NCBI GenBank assembly: GCA_016124585.1
Contig: WGNL01000014.1
Location: 1-64,000, forward strand
Source of the DNA: Bacteroidota bacterium
Lineage (GTDB): Bacteria > Bacteroidota > Bacteroidia > Chitinophagales > Saprospiraceae
Direction: 5' to 3'
Length of the DNA stretch: 64,000 nt
The translations under genes were made by a program, and so were the position numbers. The first letter of the stretch is position 1; each line of letters opens with the position of its first letter. Positions 1 through 7,624 of this stretch are shown in pieces. The notes beneath the pieces were generated by a model, which did no database searches, had not been told where the DNA came from, and worked only from the letters and a program-made list of their open reading frames with translations.

Positions 1-38
1 TCCTTATCAGCCGGTGTGGTGGAAAATGGTCGGTGCGG

Positions 39-141
39 TTTCGGCCCGGGGCTTCCCCAAGGGCTCTTTTCTTATCTATCGGTGCGGTGAAAAACGGTCG
101 TCCAATTTTCGGCCCGGGGCTTCCCCAAGGGCTCTTTTCTT
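39..141. repeat. Two 35-bp direct repeats, 68-bp period
   Basis: An identical 35-bp stretch occurs at 39-73 and 107-141. Each copy holds a short GC-rich inverted repeat (GGGG-CTT-CCCC) followed by a T-rich tract. A looser similarity (GGTGYGGTGRAAAAYGGTCG) precedes both copies at about 13-32 and 81-100, so the whole 68-bp unit looks duplicated. Each copy resembles a short intrinsic terminator on the + strand. No gene is visible between position 1 and the beta-barrel gene that starts at 374. Confidence 0.75.
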
Positions 142-165
142 TTCTCTTTTTTTTCTTTATTAATT

Positions 166-236
166 GATGCCAACGGTTGGATGTACGCTGTGCGGGCGTT
201 TAGCCCGCATAGACGTACATCCGTTGTTAGCGGCAT
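166..236 (-). other. Integron attC-like hairpin closing the leftward module
   Basis: Read on the minus strand, the box TGCCGCTAAC (235-226) is followed by AACGG and a long imperfect hairpin. The hairpin pairs GGATGTACG (179-187) with CGTACATCC (214-222), and TGCGGGC (191-197) with GCCCGCA (203-209). CCGTTGGCATC follows. The box is the exact reverse complement of GTTAGCGGCA at 3257-3248, which opens the same module on the minus strand. This is the layout of an integron cassette, where the end of the cassette pairs with its start, but the box is not the canonical RYYYAAC/GTTRRRY and no integrase is visible. Confidence 0.5.
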
Positions 237-373
237 TTACTTCATCGTTCCTAATGCTGCGTCGTGTGTGTTCACTAATTATTATTTAATGGTCACTCAC
301 TGTATTGAACGATTGATGCGGGCAGAAGCCCTTGTACGACATCAACTATGAGAATATCTCATAATCTTTTACA

Positions 374-1036
374 TTACAATTTTATTCCAACTCCGATTTC
401 TACTCCGTACCCATACGGGATATAACTATCAAGATGGTTTCCATTTTTGTTGTAGCGAAGTACCCCACTCTTAAAGACTGTCTGTACATTTAAGTAAACA
501 TAGTTAGAAATATCTATTCTAACACCAGCCATAAACTTTACCGCAATTCCACCAATCTTGAAATTAGTGTCATAGTCATTATTTTTTTTTAACAGTAGTT
601 CATACATCAAATTATTTTCAAGATACGGCCTAATTTTTTTTGCATTTAAAAAAGCGTATCTATGGCCAATTGAAAAAACAAAATAATCAAAATTAACAGT
701 AAAATTGTATGACAAATACTCACCACCGCCTGGTGTATAATACCCACTCTCATCGAATGAATACTGTGAAAGGCCTGTTCCTATTTCAAATTCGTTATTT
801 GGGTTGATGCTGCGGTAATAATTTATGCCAAAATTGTTTGAAAGTCCAGCATCTTGCTCCACTGGGAATGGTGCCTCCTCAAAAATTCCGAATAAATTGA
901 CGGGCTTGTTATAATGCAAGGTCATAGTTAATCCATAATTTGCTTGAAGTTTATGCTTCTTGTCCCAAGTACTTTGAGATTTAGCAAATGAGCATAGGCA
1001 TAATTGAAAAGCGATAGCAATATAAATTTTTTGCAT
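374..1036 (-). CDS. Outer-membrane beta-barrel protein (hypothetical)
   Basis: The 220-residue product starts with a Sec signal peptide (hydrophobic IAIAFQLCLCSFA, cleavage near SQS). The rest alternates aromatic and polar residues as in a small beta-barrel, for example repeated Y-x-x-F/Y strands, and ends in a strand-like GVEIGVGIKL. It resembles the Bacteroidota outer membrane beta-barrel (OMP_b-brl) class in layout only; I do not recognise a specific family. The gene is AT-rich compared with most of the window. It lies 49 bp downstream of the metalloprotease gene, on the same strand and inside the same boundary boxes, with a hairpin between the two. Confidence 0.7.
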   Translation of the reverse strand: MQKIYIAIAFQLCLCSFAKSQSTWDKKHKLQANYGLTMTLHYNKPVNLFGIFEEAPFPVEQDAGLSNNFGINYYRSINPNNEFEIGTGLSQYSFDESGYYTPGGGEYLSYNFTVNFDYFVFSIGHRYAFLNAKKIRPYLENNLMYELLLKKNNDYDTNFKIGGIAVKFMAGVRIDISNYVYLNVQTVFKSGVLRYNKNGNHLDSYIPYGYGVEIGVGIKL

Positions 1037-1050
1037 TGTACAAAGAAATA

Positions 1051-1079
1051 GCCGGGATGCCCAGTAAAGACATCCCGGC
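1051..1079 (-). terminator. Hairpin after the metalloprotease gene
   Basis: GCCGGGATG (1051-1059) pairs perfectly with CATCCCGGC (1071-1079) around an 11-nt loop. On the minus strand it lies 6 nt past the metalloprotease stop and is followed by TATTTCTTTG. It could be a weak intrinsic terminator or an attenuator before the beta-barrel gene. Confidence 0.6.
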
Positions 1080-1085
1080 CAATGG

Positions 1086-3014
1086 TTATTTGTTGTTGAT
1101 GACGAGTTTTGCTGTTTTTTTTCCTTCCTTGTCTAAAATAAAGATGGAATAAAAACCAGAATTCAAACCCAAGATTGGCACTTCGGCTGTGTTCTGCCCC
1201 GCTTCAAAATAGCCCAATGAACTTTGGGAGACTACACTGCCGTCGAAATTGACTATTTTGACGAACACGGTTCCTGCTTCTTTTTTATCAAACTCAACTT
1301 TGGCAGTACCAGTTGCTGGATTGGGGTACACCATAAGATTGAATCCATTGGATTTATCTCCACCATCGCCAATTAGACCTCCTCCGCCATGTCCGCATTC
1401 CTCTCCGGGCGGATGATTAGATGCAGTTATGTTGGCATATTTATAAACTACATCACTGGCTGGGGTGGTCACTTTTAACCTTACTTTGAAAACACCTTCG
1501 TTGGGGCAGGGAAGGTCAGTTTGCAGCGTAGAGGTAGTGCTTTCAACACTGCCATAGTTTATACCGCCATCTTGGCTGACACTCCACTCATACAAATATG
1601 TACCAGAAGGGCCACCAGATAATTCTGCCGTCAAAATAACCACATCACATGGGCAACCTATTTTTTTGCCCGTAATGGAAACATTCAAAGGAGTTTCATT
1701 GCTTCCTCGAAAGTTGGCAACTGTACAGGCTGAATCGCGTAATTGCTGTGCATTATATTCACGGTCTGCTGTTCCTGTTTTCTTTCCATAATAGGTTACG
1801 TTGGGATTAGAGTAGTGGGAGATTCTTTGGTCATTTGCTGAGATTACTGTCATTATGGTTTTGCGGTACTTCTTATTGAAGATGCAAGAACCAATATTAA
1901 ATTTGTGGCCGTGCATAATTCCAGAGGTATTATCCGATGCGAAATCATGGCGGCATCCAAAAATGTGGGCAAATTCATGCGCAAACGTATGTTTTGAGGT
2001 TGCTGTACTGTATTCTACCAAAAAATATGCAAGTGAATCTGGAGGCCCAACCATTGCGGTACTCCCTCTAATATCAATTGTATCGATAACAACACCTGCT
2101 GTGTCCTTCCTCTCTGCGAAATAATCGTCACCAGTAATTAGGGCGACAACATCTGCCCCATTTGCATCTCGAAGTGCCTTGATAGTAGTATTAGTGCTGA
2201 GGTTGTCTCTGACCTCGTCAGAGGCGAAGATGGAAGTTTGGGTAAAGTTCACCATTTCAACTCCAGCAAGTACAATTTCTAATTCATCCGAAATTACTTC
2301 GCTGTTTTCAAGGGCTATTTTTGTTTGCCCAACGGCATGGTATGCAAGGTCATTAATTGCAGCAGTACCTCCAACTGAATCGGATGCAGATTGGTTATAA
2401 ATGACCAGCAACCTTACAACGCAATGGTCACCATCCCTGTCTTGTGTTGATGTGGGAGAAGAAAGGTTTTCGCTGTTGCTGCCATCTACCATACATTCTT
2501 CCCCTGACCAATCATTGGAATAAAATTCCGCTAATGCGTATTGGCCACTTCCGATTTCACGAATCTCATAATAGGTGCCATCAAGGCTGATGTGGCCAAA
2601 CTGTCTGCCGTTTCTTGCTTCAAGGTAAAAGTAGCCGTCTGCGCAATCGCAGGTGTCTAAGGTGATTAGTTCACCTTCCCATTTAAAACTGTTTGCAGTC
2701 TCGAATTCTGCAAATTTTGTCTTAAAAGTCACTTCTCCACAGGAGTTACCAGGCAACTGCGCTTTAATGTTGCCACTATTGGAAGCACTGGCCAAGCTGT
2801 TCAAGGTGATAAGACTGACCGAGGATACAAATTCACGATTGGCAAGTTTTTGATAGTTGGCCAATTGCGTAGCATTGAGGTTCTGTGTAGTTAGGCTGCT
2901 GCCTTGCAGCAGCTTTGGCTGTGTCTGTGCATGCAGTTGGGCAATGGCGAAGCAAAAAAAGATTGCAAGCACCATTGCCTGAAATGCAGTCCAAAGGTTT
3001 TTAGAATTTTTCAT
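1086..3014 (-). CDS. Secreted zinc metalloprotease (metzincin, reprolysin-like) with T9SS sorting domain
   Basis: I chose the ATG at 3014 because it opens a clear signal peptide (MKNSKNLWTAF... to AQLHAQ). A longer reading to 3188 adds 58 basic residues with no signal and runs toward the module boundary. Residues about 342-353 carry HEFAHIFGCRHD, the HExxHxxGxxH zinc site of metzincins, followed by a Met-turn candidate (IMTV). A PKD/Ig-like segment follows at about 480-540. The last 80 residues (from LMVYPNP to KLVINNK) are a T9SS type A C-terminal sorting domain. Inference: an extracellular or cell-surface protease. It is the first gene of the leftward module bounded by the boxes at 3248-3257 and 226-235. 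Confidence 0.85.
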   Translation of the reverse strand: MKNSKNLWTAFQAMVLAIFFCFAIAQLHAQTQPKLLQGSSLTTQNLNATQLANYQKLANREFVSSVSLITLNSLASASNSGNIKAQLPGNSCGEVTFKTKFAEFETANSFKWEGELITLDTCDCADGYFYLEARNGRQFGHISLDGTYYEIREIGSGQYALAEFYSNDWSGEECMVDGSNSENLSSPTSTQDRDGDHCVVRLLVIYNQSASDSVGGTAAINDLAYHAVGQTKIALENSEVISDELEIVLAGVEMVNFTQTSIFASDEVRDNLSTNTTIKALRDANGADVVALITGDDYFAERKDTAGVVIDTIDIRGSTAMVGPPDSLAYFLVEYSTATSKHTFAHEFAHIFGCRHDFASDNTSGIMHGHKFNIGSCIFNKKYRKTIMTVISANDQRISHYSNPNVTYYGKKTGTADREYNAQQLRDSACTVANFRGSNETPLNVSITGKKIGCPCDVVILTAELSGGPSGTYLYEWSVSQDGGINYGSVESTTSTLQTDLPCPNEGVFKVRLKVTTPASDVVYKYANITASNHPPGEECGHGGGGLIGDGGDKSNGFNLMVYPNPATGTAKVEFDKKEAGTVFVKIVNFDGSVVSQSSLGYFEAGQNTAEVPILGLNSGFYSIFILDKEGKKTAKLVINNK

Positions 3015-3247
3015 GAATTTGAAGTTTTTGAAAAGTGGTTGTTTAAGCCTTTTGAGGGGCTTGTTTGAGTTTGCCCGGTTTTTCAGGCGGCCGGGTTTCC
3101 CGCCAATATACTGCAACGAGCTAAGTCCATCAAACTGCCTTCTCGGGCATAAAGTTAAGGTTTTCCGAAAGCCGGAGTGCTTGCCCAACGGTGTTCTTTG
3201 CCTCGGTTCGTGTTATATTCATTTTTTGTTATTCTATCTTCTTTCCT

Positions 3248-3271
3248 TGCCGCTAACTATTGCTTATACGC
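3248..3271 (-). other. Opening boundary box of the leftward module
   Basis: On the minus strand this reads GCGTATAAGCAATAGTTAGC, then GGCA. GTTAGCGGCA (3257-3248) is the perfect complement of the box at 226-235. The same layout, GCGTRTA then about 7 nt then AGTTAGC, occurs at 40736-40755 before the AT-rich module there. I read it as the recombination-site half that marks the start of the module. Confidence 0.45.
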
Positions 3272-3273
3272 CA

Positions 3274-3298
3274 TTTTGACCACACCATGTAGTCAAAA
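3274..3298. promoter_or_regulatory. Inverted repeat, candidate operator of the HTH gene
   Basis: TTTTGAC (3274-3280) and GTCAAAA (3292-3298) form a perfect 7-bp inverted repeat with an 11-bp spacer. It lies directly before a promoter-like TATATTTC (3304-3311) and the start codon at 3316. An XRE-type regulator with a dyad at its own promoter suggests autoregulation (inference). Confidence 0.45.
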
Positions 3299-3315
3299 CT
3301 GCGTATATTTCGCCA

Positions 3316-3534
3316 ATGGATGAGCCACTTACCTATACCGAACATTTCCGGCAGTTCCTTGCCGAGCGCCCGGCCATCAGCCCTAATAGGCTTGCGGACG
3401 AGTTAGGTTTCGATAAAGCAAACCTTCAAAAAATTATGCAAGGTGAACGTAATATCCCGCAACCCAAACGAGGGGATTTTCGCCACATCATGCTCAAGTA
3501 TGGTTATACTGATTTGCCTTTGCAAAATTGTTAA
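3316..3534 (+). CDS. Small XRE/Cro-type helix-turn-helix protein
   Basis: The product has 72 residues. The stretch ISPNRLADELGFDKANLQKIMQGERNIP (about residues 21-48) reads as a Cro/C1-type helix-turn-helix: LADELGF as the first helix, DKANLQKIMQG as the recognition helix, then the usual RNIP turn. There is no partner domain and no toxin gene beside it. The start is only a few bases from a promoter-like element, so the mRNA leader would be very short. It sits right against the boundary of the 0-3.26 kb module, so it may be the host gene next to the insertion or part of its regulation. Confidence 0.7.
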   Translation: MDEPLTYTEHFRQFLAERPAISPNRLADELGFDKANLQKIMQGERNIPQPKRGDFRHIMLKYGYTDLPLQNC

Positions 3535-3664
3535 CTTGACTATCCACTAATCCTGTAATCTTTCAACCCCATAAATTAAATGAAACAAATCTATTTATCA
3601 GGTTTATACTCGACAAATATTAAGAAATTGTTGACTTACATCAATTGAATAGCTATCAGTAAAT

Positions 3665-4255
3665 TCAAATCACCCCCACCCTCACCTTCCTAAAGCAAAT
3701 CGACATCTCATTCCCCGGATGCAATTGCAGACCGATAGGCCCAGCAGCGGGCATTTTCTCAGAAGTGTAGCGCATCACTTCCACGCCATTCAGCCATACA
3801 GTATAGGTGTTTCCGACGGCTTTTATTTTAAGGGTGTTCCAGCCTTCGGGTTTCAGTAATTCCTTTACCCCTTTGGCCTCCACCGGGTATCTTAAATCGG
3901 GGATATAGGGCGAGGCGGTCATGTCACGTTTCAGGGAGCCGGATATGCCAATCTGTATCTGGTCGTTTTCGGAGCGGAGGAATACCCCGGAATCCACCAC
4001 GCCGCCGCCCATCTTGAAGTCGGTCTGAAAGACGAAATCCTGATACTGTTTTACTGTCCATAAGATGGAACCTGTTTTTTCGGGGCTGCTCTGAGCGCAA
4101 AGGCAGCCACGCTTCGCCTTCCACCAGATATTGTTCGCCGGGGCTTTCCAGCCAGTCAGGTCTTTTCCGTTGAATATTTTCACCATCGTCGGCTGCTGCG
4201 CAAAAAGGGTGATTGCGAAGGCGAAAAGGAACAGGGTGCAGGATAGTTTTTTCAT
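3665..4255 (-). CDS. Secreted DUF1080 (3-keto-disaccharide hydrolase-like) protein
   Basis: The ATG at 4255 gives a canonical signal peptide (MKKLSCTLFLFAFAITLFAQQ). An ATG four codons upstream (4267) is also possible. The mature part is a single concanavalin-like fold of the DUF1080 family: IFNGKDLTGWK near the N-terminus, then GSILWTVKQYQDFVFQTDFKM, then GVFLR, and IGLQLHPGNEMSICFRKVRV at the end. DUF1080 proteins bind or hydrolyse sugars and some act on 3-keto-glycosides; the substrate here is unknown. It is divergent from the amino-acid dehydrogenase gene, with a large nested inverted repeat between them. Confidence 0.85.
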   Translation of the reverse strand: MKKLSCTLFLFAFAITLFAQQPTMVKIFNGKDLTGWKAPANNIWWKAKRGCLCAQSSPEKTGSILWTVKQYQDFVFQTDFKMGGGVVDSGVFLRSENDQIQIGISGSLKRDMTASPYIPDLRYPVEAKGVKELLKPEGWNTLKIKAVGNTYTVWLNGVEVMRYTSEKMPAAGPIGLQLHPGNEMSICFRKVRVGVI

Positions 4256-4307
4256 TTGACTTGTCATTGTGCATGGTTGTTTGTGATTCTGGCAAATGTA
4301 ATTAACT

Positions 4308-4390
4308 CAAGTTGCGGATAACTTAAAAAGGCAAGGTTGATAACAGTTTATAAACTTTATCAACCATTATCAACCAACATCCGCAACTTG
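4308..4390. repeat. Nested inverted repeat between divergent genes
   Basis: The outer arms CAAGTTGCGGAT (4308-4319) and ATCCGCAACTTG (4379-4390) are perfect 12-bp complements. Inside, GGTTGATAA (4335-4343) pairs with TTATCAACC at 4357-4365 or with a second copy at 4367-4375. There is no T-run and it faces no gene end, so a terminator is unlikely. It could be an operator region or a small non-autonomous element. Confidence 0.7.
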
Positions 4391-4437
4391 GATTAACTAC
4401 TTCATTTTTTCACACGCCCATTTTGAATTGGGCGATG

Positions 4438-4445
4438 TACTTTTG
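4438..4445 (+). promoter_or_regulatory. Bacteroidota -7 box of the dehydrogenase gene
   Basis: TACTTTTG matches the TAnnTTTG consensus, 38 bp before the ATG at 4484. I do not see a good -33 TTTG at the usual distance. Confidence 0.5.
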
Positions 4446-4483
4446 CGCCCGCAAATTTTACCTAACCAATCATCAAGAAAAAG

Positions 4484-5740
4484 ATGCTAGAACTTCTGCA
4501 ACAATACAAAGATAAATCCCCTGAAATCGTGTTCGAATGGAACGATGCGGAAACCTCAGCCCGTGGCTGGGTCGTCATCAATTCGCTGCGCAACGGGGCG
4601 GCGGGCGGCGGTACCCGCATGAGGAAGGGCCTCACGAAAGAGGAAGTCGTGTCGCTGGCCAAGACCATGGAAATCAAGTTCTCCGTTGCTGGCCCTGACA
4701 TCGGCGGCGGCAAGTCCGGCATTGACTTCGACCCGAACGACCCCCGCCGCAACGAAGTGCTGCGCCGCTGGTACCAAGCCGTTTTCCCTATCCTAAAAAA
4801 CTACTACGGCACGGGCGGCGACCTGAACGTGGACGAACTCAAGGACGTCATCCCCATCACTGAGGCACTCGGCCTCTGGCATCCGCAGGAGGGCATCGTG
4901 AACGGCCATTTCAGTGGAACGACCAGCGGACAAAAAATCAAAATCCTCGGCCAGCTACGGCACGGCTGCTCCAAAATCGTGGAGGACAGCCGCTATGTGC
5001 CCGATGCACCGGAGAAATTCGCCGTGGCAGATATGATTACTGGTTATGGCGTAGCGGAATCGGTGCGGCATTACTATGACCTGTTCCGTGGCACCGACCT
5101 GCAAGGCAAAACAGCCATCATACAAGGTTGGGGCAATGTGGCTTCGGCAGCGGCTTGCTACTTGGCAGTGGATGGCGTTAAAATCGTCGGCATTATCGAT
5201 CGGGACGGTGGCATCATCCGCCCGGACGGCATGGGTATTGAGGAAGTCAAAGAGCTTTTCCTTCGTAAAAAAGGCAACAAGCTGATGGGGGAAAACCTGC
5301 TTTCTTTCGAAGAAACCAACCAGCGCATCTGGTCGCTCGGTGCGGATATTTTCATTCCAGGTGCAGCCAGCAAGCTTGTAAGCCGTCAGCAGGTGGATGA
5401 AATGATTGCCAGCGGCACCGAGGTCATTTCCTGCGGTGCCAACGTACCTTTCGTGGATGATGGCATCTTCTTCGGCCCGACGGCGGGCTACGCCGACCAG
5501 CACCTGAGCCTCATCCCCGACTTCATCGCCAACTGCGGCATGGCAAGGGTTTTTGCCTACCTCATGCAGCCCGATGCAGAGATGACGGACGAGGCCATTT
5601 TCAGCGATGTATCGAATATCATCCGCCAGGCATTGGAGGAAGTGAAGCGTTTTAGTCCTACTCCTACCAATATTTCTTCAGCAGGTTTGGAGATTGCTTT
5701 GAGCAAATTGATGAACAAGGAATGGGCTGAAGCGATTTAA
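4484..5740 (+). CDS. Glu/Leu/Phe/Val dehydrogenase
   Basis: The 418-residue cytoplasmic enzyme reversibly deaminates an amino acid to its 2-oxo acid with NAD(P)+. The N-terminal domain holds NGAAGGGTRM and GPDIGGGKSGID, where the lysine at about residue 76 is the family's catalytic lysine. A Rossmann domain begins at about 215 (QGWGNVASAA, the GxGNVA variant). The C-terminal part has SCGANVPF and FIANCGMAR. The length fits glutamate or leucine dehydrogenases. The sequence alone does not fix which amino acid it prefers. It is monocistronic, with its own promoter and terminator. Confidence 0.88.
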   Translation: MLELLQQYKDKSPEIVFEWNDAETSARGWVVINSLRNGAAGGGTRMRKGLTKEEVVSLAKTMEIKFSVAGPDIGGGKSGIDFDPNDPRRNEVLRRWYQAVFPILKNYYGTGGDLNVDELKDVIPITEALGLWHPQEGIVNGHFSGTTSGQKIKILGQLRHGCSKIVEDSRYVPDAPEKFAVADMITGYGVAESVRHYYDLFRGTDLQGKTAIIQGWGNVASAAACYLAVDGVKIVGIIDRDGGIIRPDGMGIEEVKELFLRKKGNKLMGENLLSFEETNQRIWSLGADIFIPGAASKLVSRQQVDEMIASGTEVISCGANVPFVDDGIFFGPTAGYADQHLSLIPDFIANCGMARVFAYLMQPDAEMTDEAIFSDVSNIIRQALEEVKRFSPTPTNISSAGLEIALSKLMNKEWAEAI

Positions 5741-5762
5741 TATCAACATGATTCAGGTGTTT

Positions 5763-5807
5763 TACGGGCAAAATGGCAACTTCCTGCTGTTTTGCCCGTA
5801 GTTTTTT
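5763..5807 (+). terminator. Intrinsic terminator of the dehydrogenase gene
   Basis: TACGGGCAAAA (5763-5773) pairs perfectly with TTTTGCCCGTA (5790-5800), followed by GTTTTTT. Confidence 0.85.
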
Positions 5808-5818
5808 ACGCAAACCCC

Positions 5819-5866
5819 TACCCTGAATAGGGTATAAATCCGTAGAACTAAAATTTTCGTATATTG
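5819..5866 (+). promoter_or_regulatory. Palindrome plus promoter-like element upstream of the OmpA-family gene
   Basis: TACCCT-GAAT-AGGGTA (5819-5834) is a perfect 16-bp dyad. TATATTG (5860-5866), a near match to the -7 box TAnnTTTG, starts 25 bp later. That places the dyad at about -45 from the expected start, the position of many activator sites. The same arrangement recurs at 54009-54062. Confidence 0.45.
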
Positions 5867-5964
5867 AAACGAACAAATCTCTTTTATCAAAACTTTGGTA
5901 TTAGAAGAATCCCATGCTAAATTTGCCATAATGGCAGCTATCCCGCAACTAAAAAGAACTGGTT

Positions 5965-7545
5965 ATGACCCATTTCAACTCTATTAAGATTTGTAAAATT
6001 GGCAGGATTGTATGCCTTTTACTAACAGTTTTCCTTCCCTCCCTTTCTAAATCCCAAGATGCTGGCACTCAACCACCCTATCGCCCAACTCCGGCGCACA
6101 TGTGGGAATTTGGCCTGCACGGCGGTACGGCCATGTCCTTCGGCGATATTGATTTTGTACCAAATTTTGGGGCTGGGTTCCATGTCCGCAAGGCCATCGA
6201 CTACGTTTTCTCCATTCGGGGCGAAGCCTTGCTAGCTACCCTTAAGCAGAAGGACAATGTCAACGGGACTTCCGAGACCAATATCCAGAGCGGGTCATTG
6301 CAAATGGTTGTTTCCATCAACAACCTGATATGGAACAATGTCTCTCACCGCAAAACCAACGTGTACACCTTTGTCGGTGGCGGTATCACCAGGTTTGAGG
6401 TGAGCACTGTGAACATAATCAACAACGATCTTCATGCGATTTCGCCTACTGTACAAACACATTTGGATGGTGGGCTTGGCGTGGCTTTCCGATTGTCCAA
6501 TCGGTTCAATTTGGGTATTGAAGCAAAGGCATTGGCGCTTTTTGGGAAAAATGCGGACCTATTGGATGGGGTTGCTAGAAGGAACAAAGACGCAGTTGGC
6601 TATGGCTCCGTCCGGCTAAACTTTAACCTCGGCAACAGCAACACGAAATCAGAGCCGCTTTACTGGGTGAATCCAATGGATAAGATCATGCAGGATATCA
6701 CCGAGTTGAAAGATCGCCCAACTTTTGACCTCACCGACAGTGACGGGGACGGGGTAATTGACCTCCTCGACCAAGACAATACAACCCCTCCAGGTGTTGT
6801 AGTCGATACTCGGGGACTTCCACTTGACAGCGACGGGGACGGCATTCCCAATTTTCAAGATGAAGAACCCTACTATCCACAAGATACCAAAGGGGTTAGT
6901 GCCAATGGTGCTCCACAAACACAAAGTGGAAGCAGACCTATCCGGAATGAGGACGATGTGCGCAAGGTCGTGCAGGATGAATTTGATAAATTGGCTCAAA
7001 ATGGGGGAACTTCAGGTCGAAGCAACTCAGGCACGCCAAATAATAACGGCTCAAACAATCCATCCCGCACCAGCAAGGATGTGGGGAGTACGGGTAATTC
7101 CAGTAATCCAAGCAGGAGTCCAATCTATAGTGGAACTGCTATCACGGATTGGTTTCTGCCCATCGTGCATTTCAATATTGATGATTCCAAAATCCGTTAT
7201 TCTGAGTACGGCAACTTAGCCAGTGTAGCGCATGTCATGAAATCAAACCCGGACATGACGATTGTGGTTACAGGTTTTACGGATAAAACGGCATCCGACG
7301 AGTACAACCTTGACCTTTCCTATAGAAGGGCAAAAGCGGCGATTGAGCATTTGGTTAATGTCCATGGCATTCCCCGCAGCCGTCTCCTGCTCAATTACAA
7401 TGGCGAAGATTATCCGCTAGTGCCTTCTACCGGCAGCACCATCATGAACCGTCGGGTGGAATTCCGGGCGGCCACCGCTGATGATGTGGAGATGGAAAAT
7501 CCCATTCCCATCAGCAAAAAGAGCAACAAAAAAGGCGGTTTCTAA
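5965..7545 (+). CDS. OmpA-family outer-membrane protein with thrombospondin type 3 repeats
   Basis: The product has 526 residues. A signal peptide ends near SLSKSQDAG. A beta-barrel-like domain spans about 40-225. Two calcium-binding TSP3-type repeats follow at about 258-300 (DSDGDGVIDLLDQD and DSDGDGIPNFQDEEP). A Ser/Asn/Gly-rich linker spans about 330-385. The OmpA C-terminal domain at about 395-505 has VVTGFTDKTASDEYNLDLSYRRAKAA, the peptidoglycan-binding signature. Role: links the outer membrane to peptidoglycan. It is preceded by the palindrome promoter at 5819-5866 and ends in a strong terminator, so it is probably transcribed alone. Confidence 0.9.
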   Translation: MTHFNSIKICKIGRIVCLLLTVFLPSLSKSQDAGTQPPYRPTPAHMWEFGLHGGTAMSFGDIDFVPNFGAGFHVRKAIDYVFSIRGEALLATLKQKDNVNGTSETNIQSGSLQMVVSINNLIWNNVSHRKTNVYTFVGGGITRFEVSTVNIINNDLHAISPTVQTHLDGGLGVAFRLSNRFNLGIEAKALALFGKNADLLDGVARRNKDAVGYGSVRLNFNLGNSNTKSEPLYWVNPMDKIMQDITELKDRPTFDLTDSDGDGVIDLLDQDNTTPPGVVVDTRGLPLDSDGDGIPNFQDEEPYYPQDTKGVSANGAPQTQSGSRPIRNEDDVRKVVQDEFDKLAQNGGTSGRSNSGTPNNNGSNNPSRTSKDVGSTGNSSNPSRSPIYSGTAITDWFLPIVHFNIDDSKIRYSEYGNLASVAHVMKSNPDMTIVVTGFTDKTASDEYNLDLSYRRAKAAIEHLVNVHGIPRSRLLLNYNGEDYPLVPSTGSTIMNRRVEFRAATADDVEMENPIPISKKSNKKGGF

Positions 7546-7552
7546 GCAACTG

Positions 7553-7606
7553 AATTTAAAGCAAAAAGCCCACTCCGGTATCGGGGTGGGCTTTTTGCTT
7601 TAAATT
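7553..7606 (+). terminator. Strong intrinsic terminator
   Basis: A 21-bp perfect stem (7553-7573 with 7586-7606) contains AGCAAAAAGCCCAC and its complement GTGGGCTTTTTGCT. The symmetry, with A-runs and T-runs on both sides, would work in both directions. It follows the OmpA-family gene. Confidence 0.85.
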
Positions 7607-7624
7607 TGACGCTCAAACAAAATC

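Noticed and set aside
3015-3188. An N-terminal extension of the metalloprotease to 3188
   Set aside because: It would put 58 basic residues in front of a clear signal peptide, which would prevent export.
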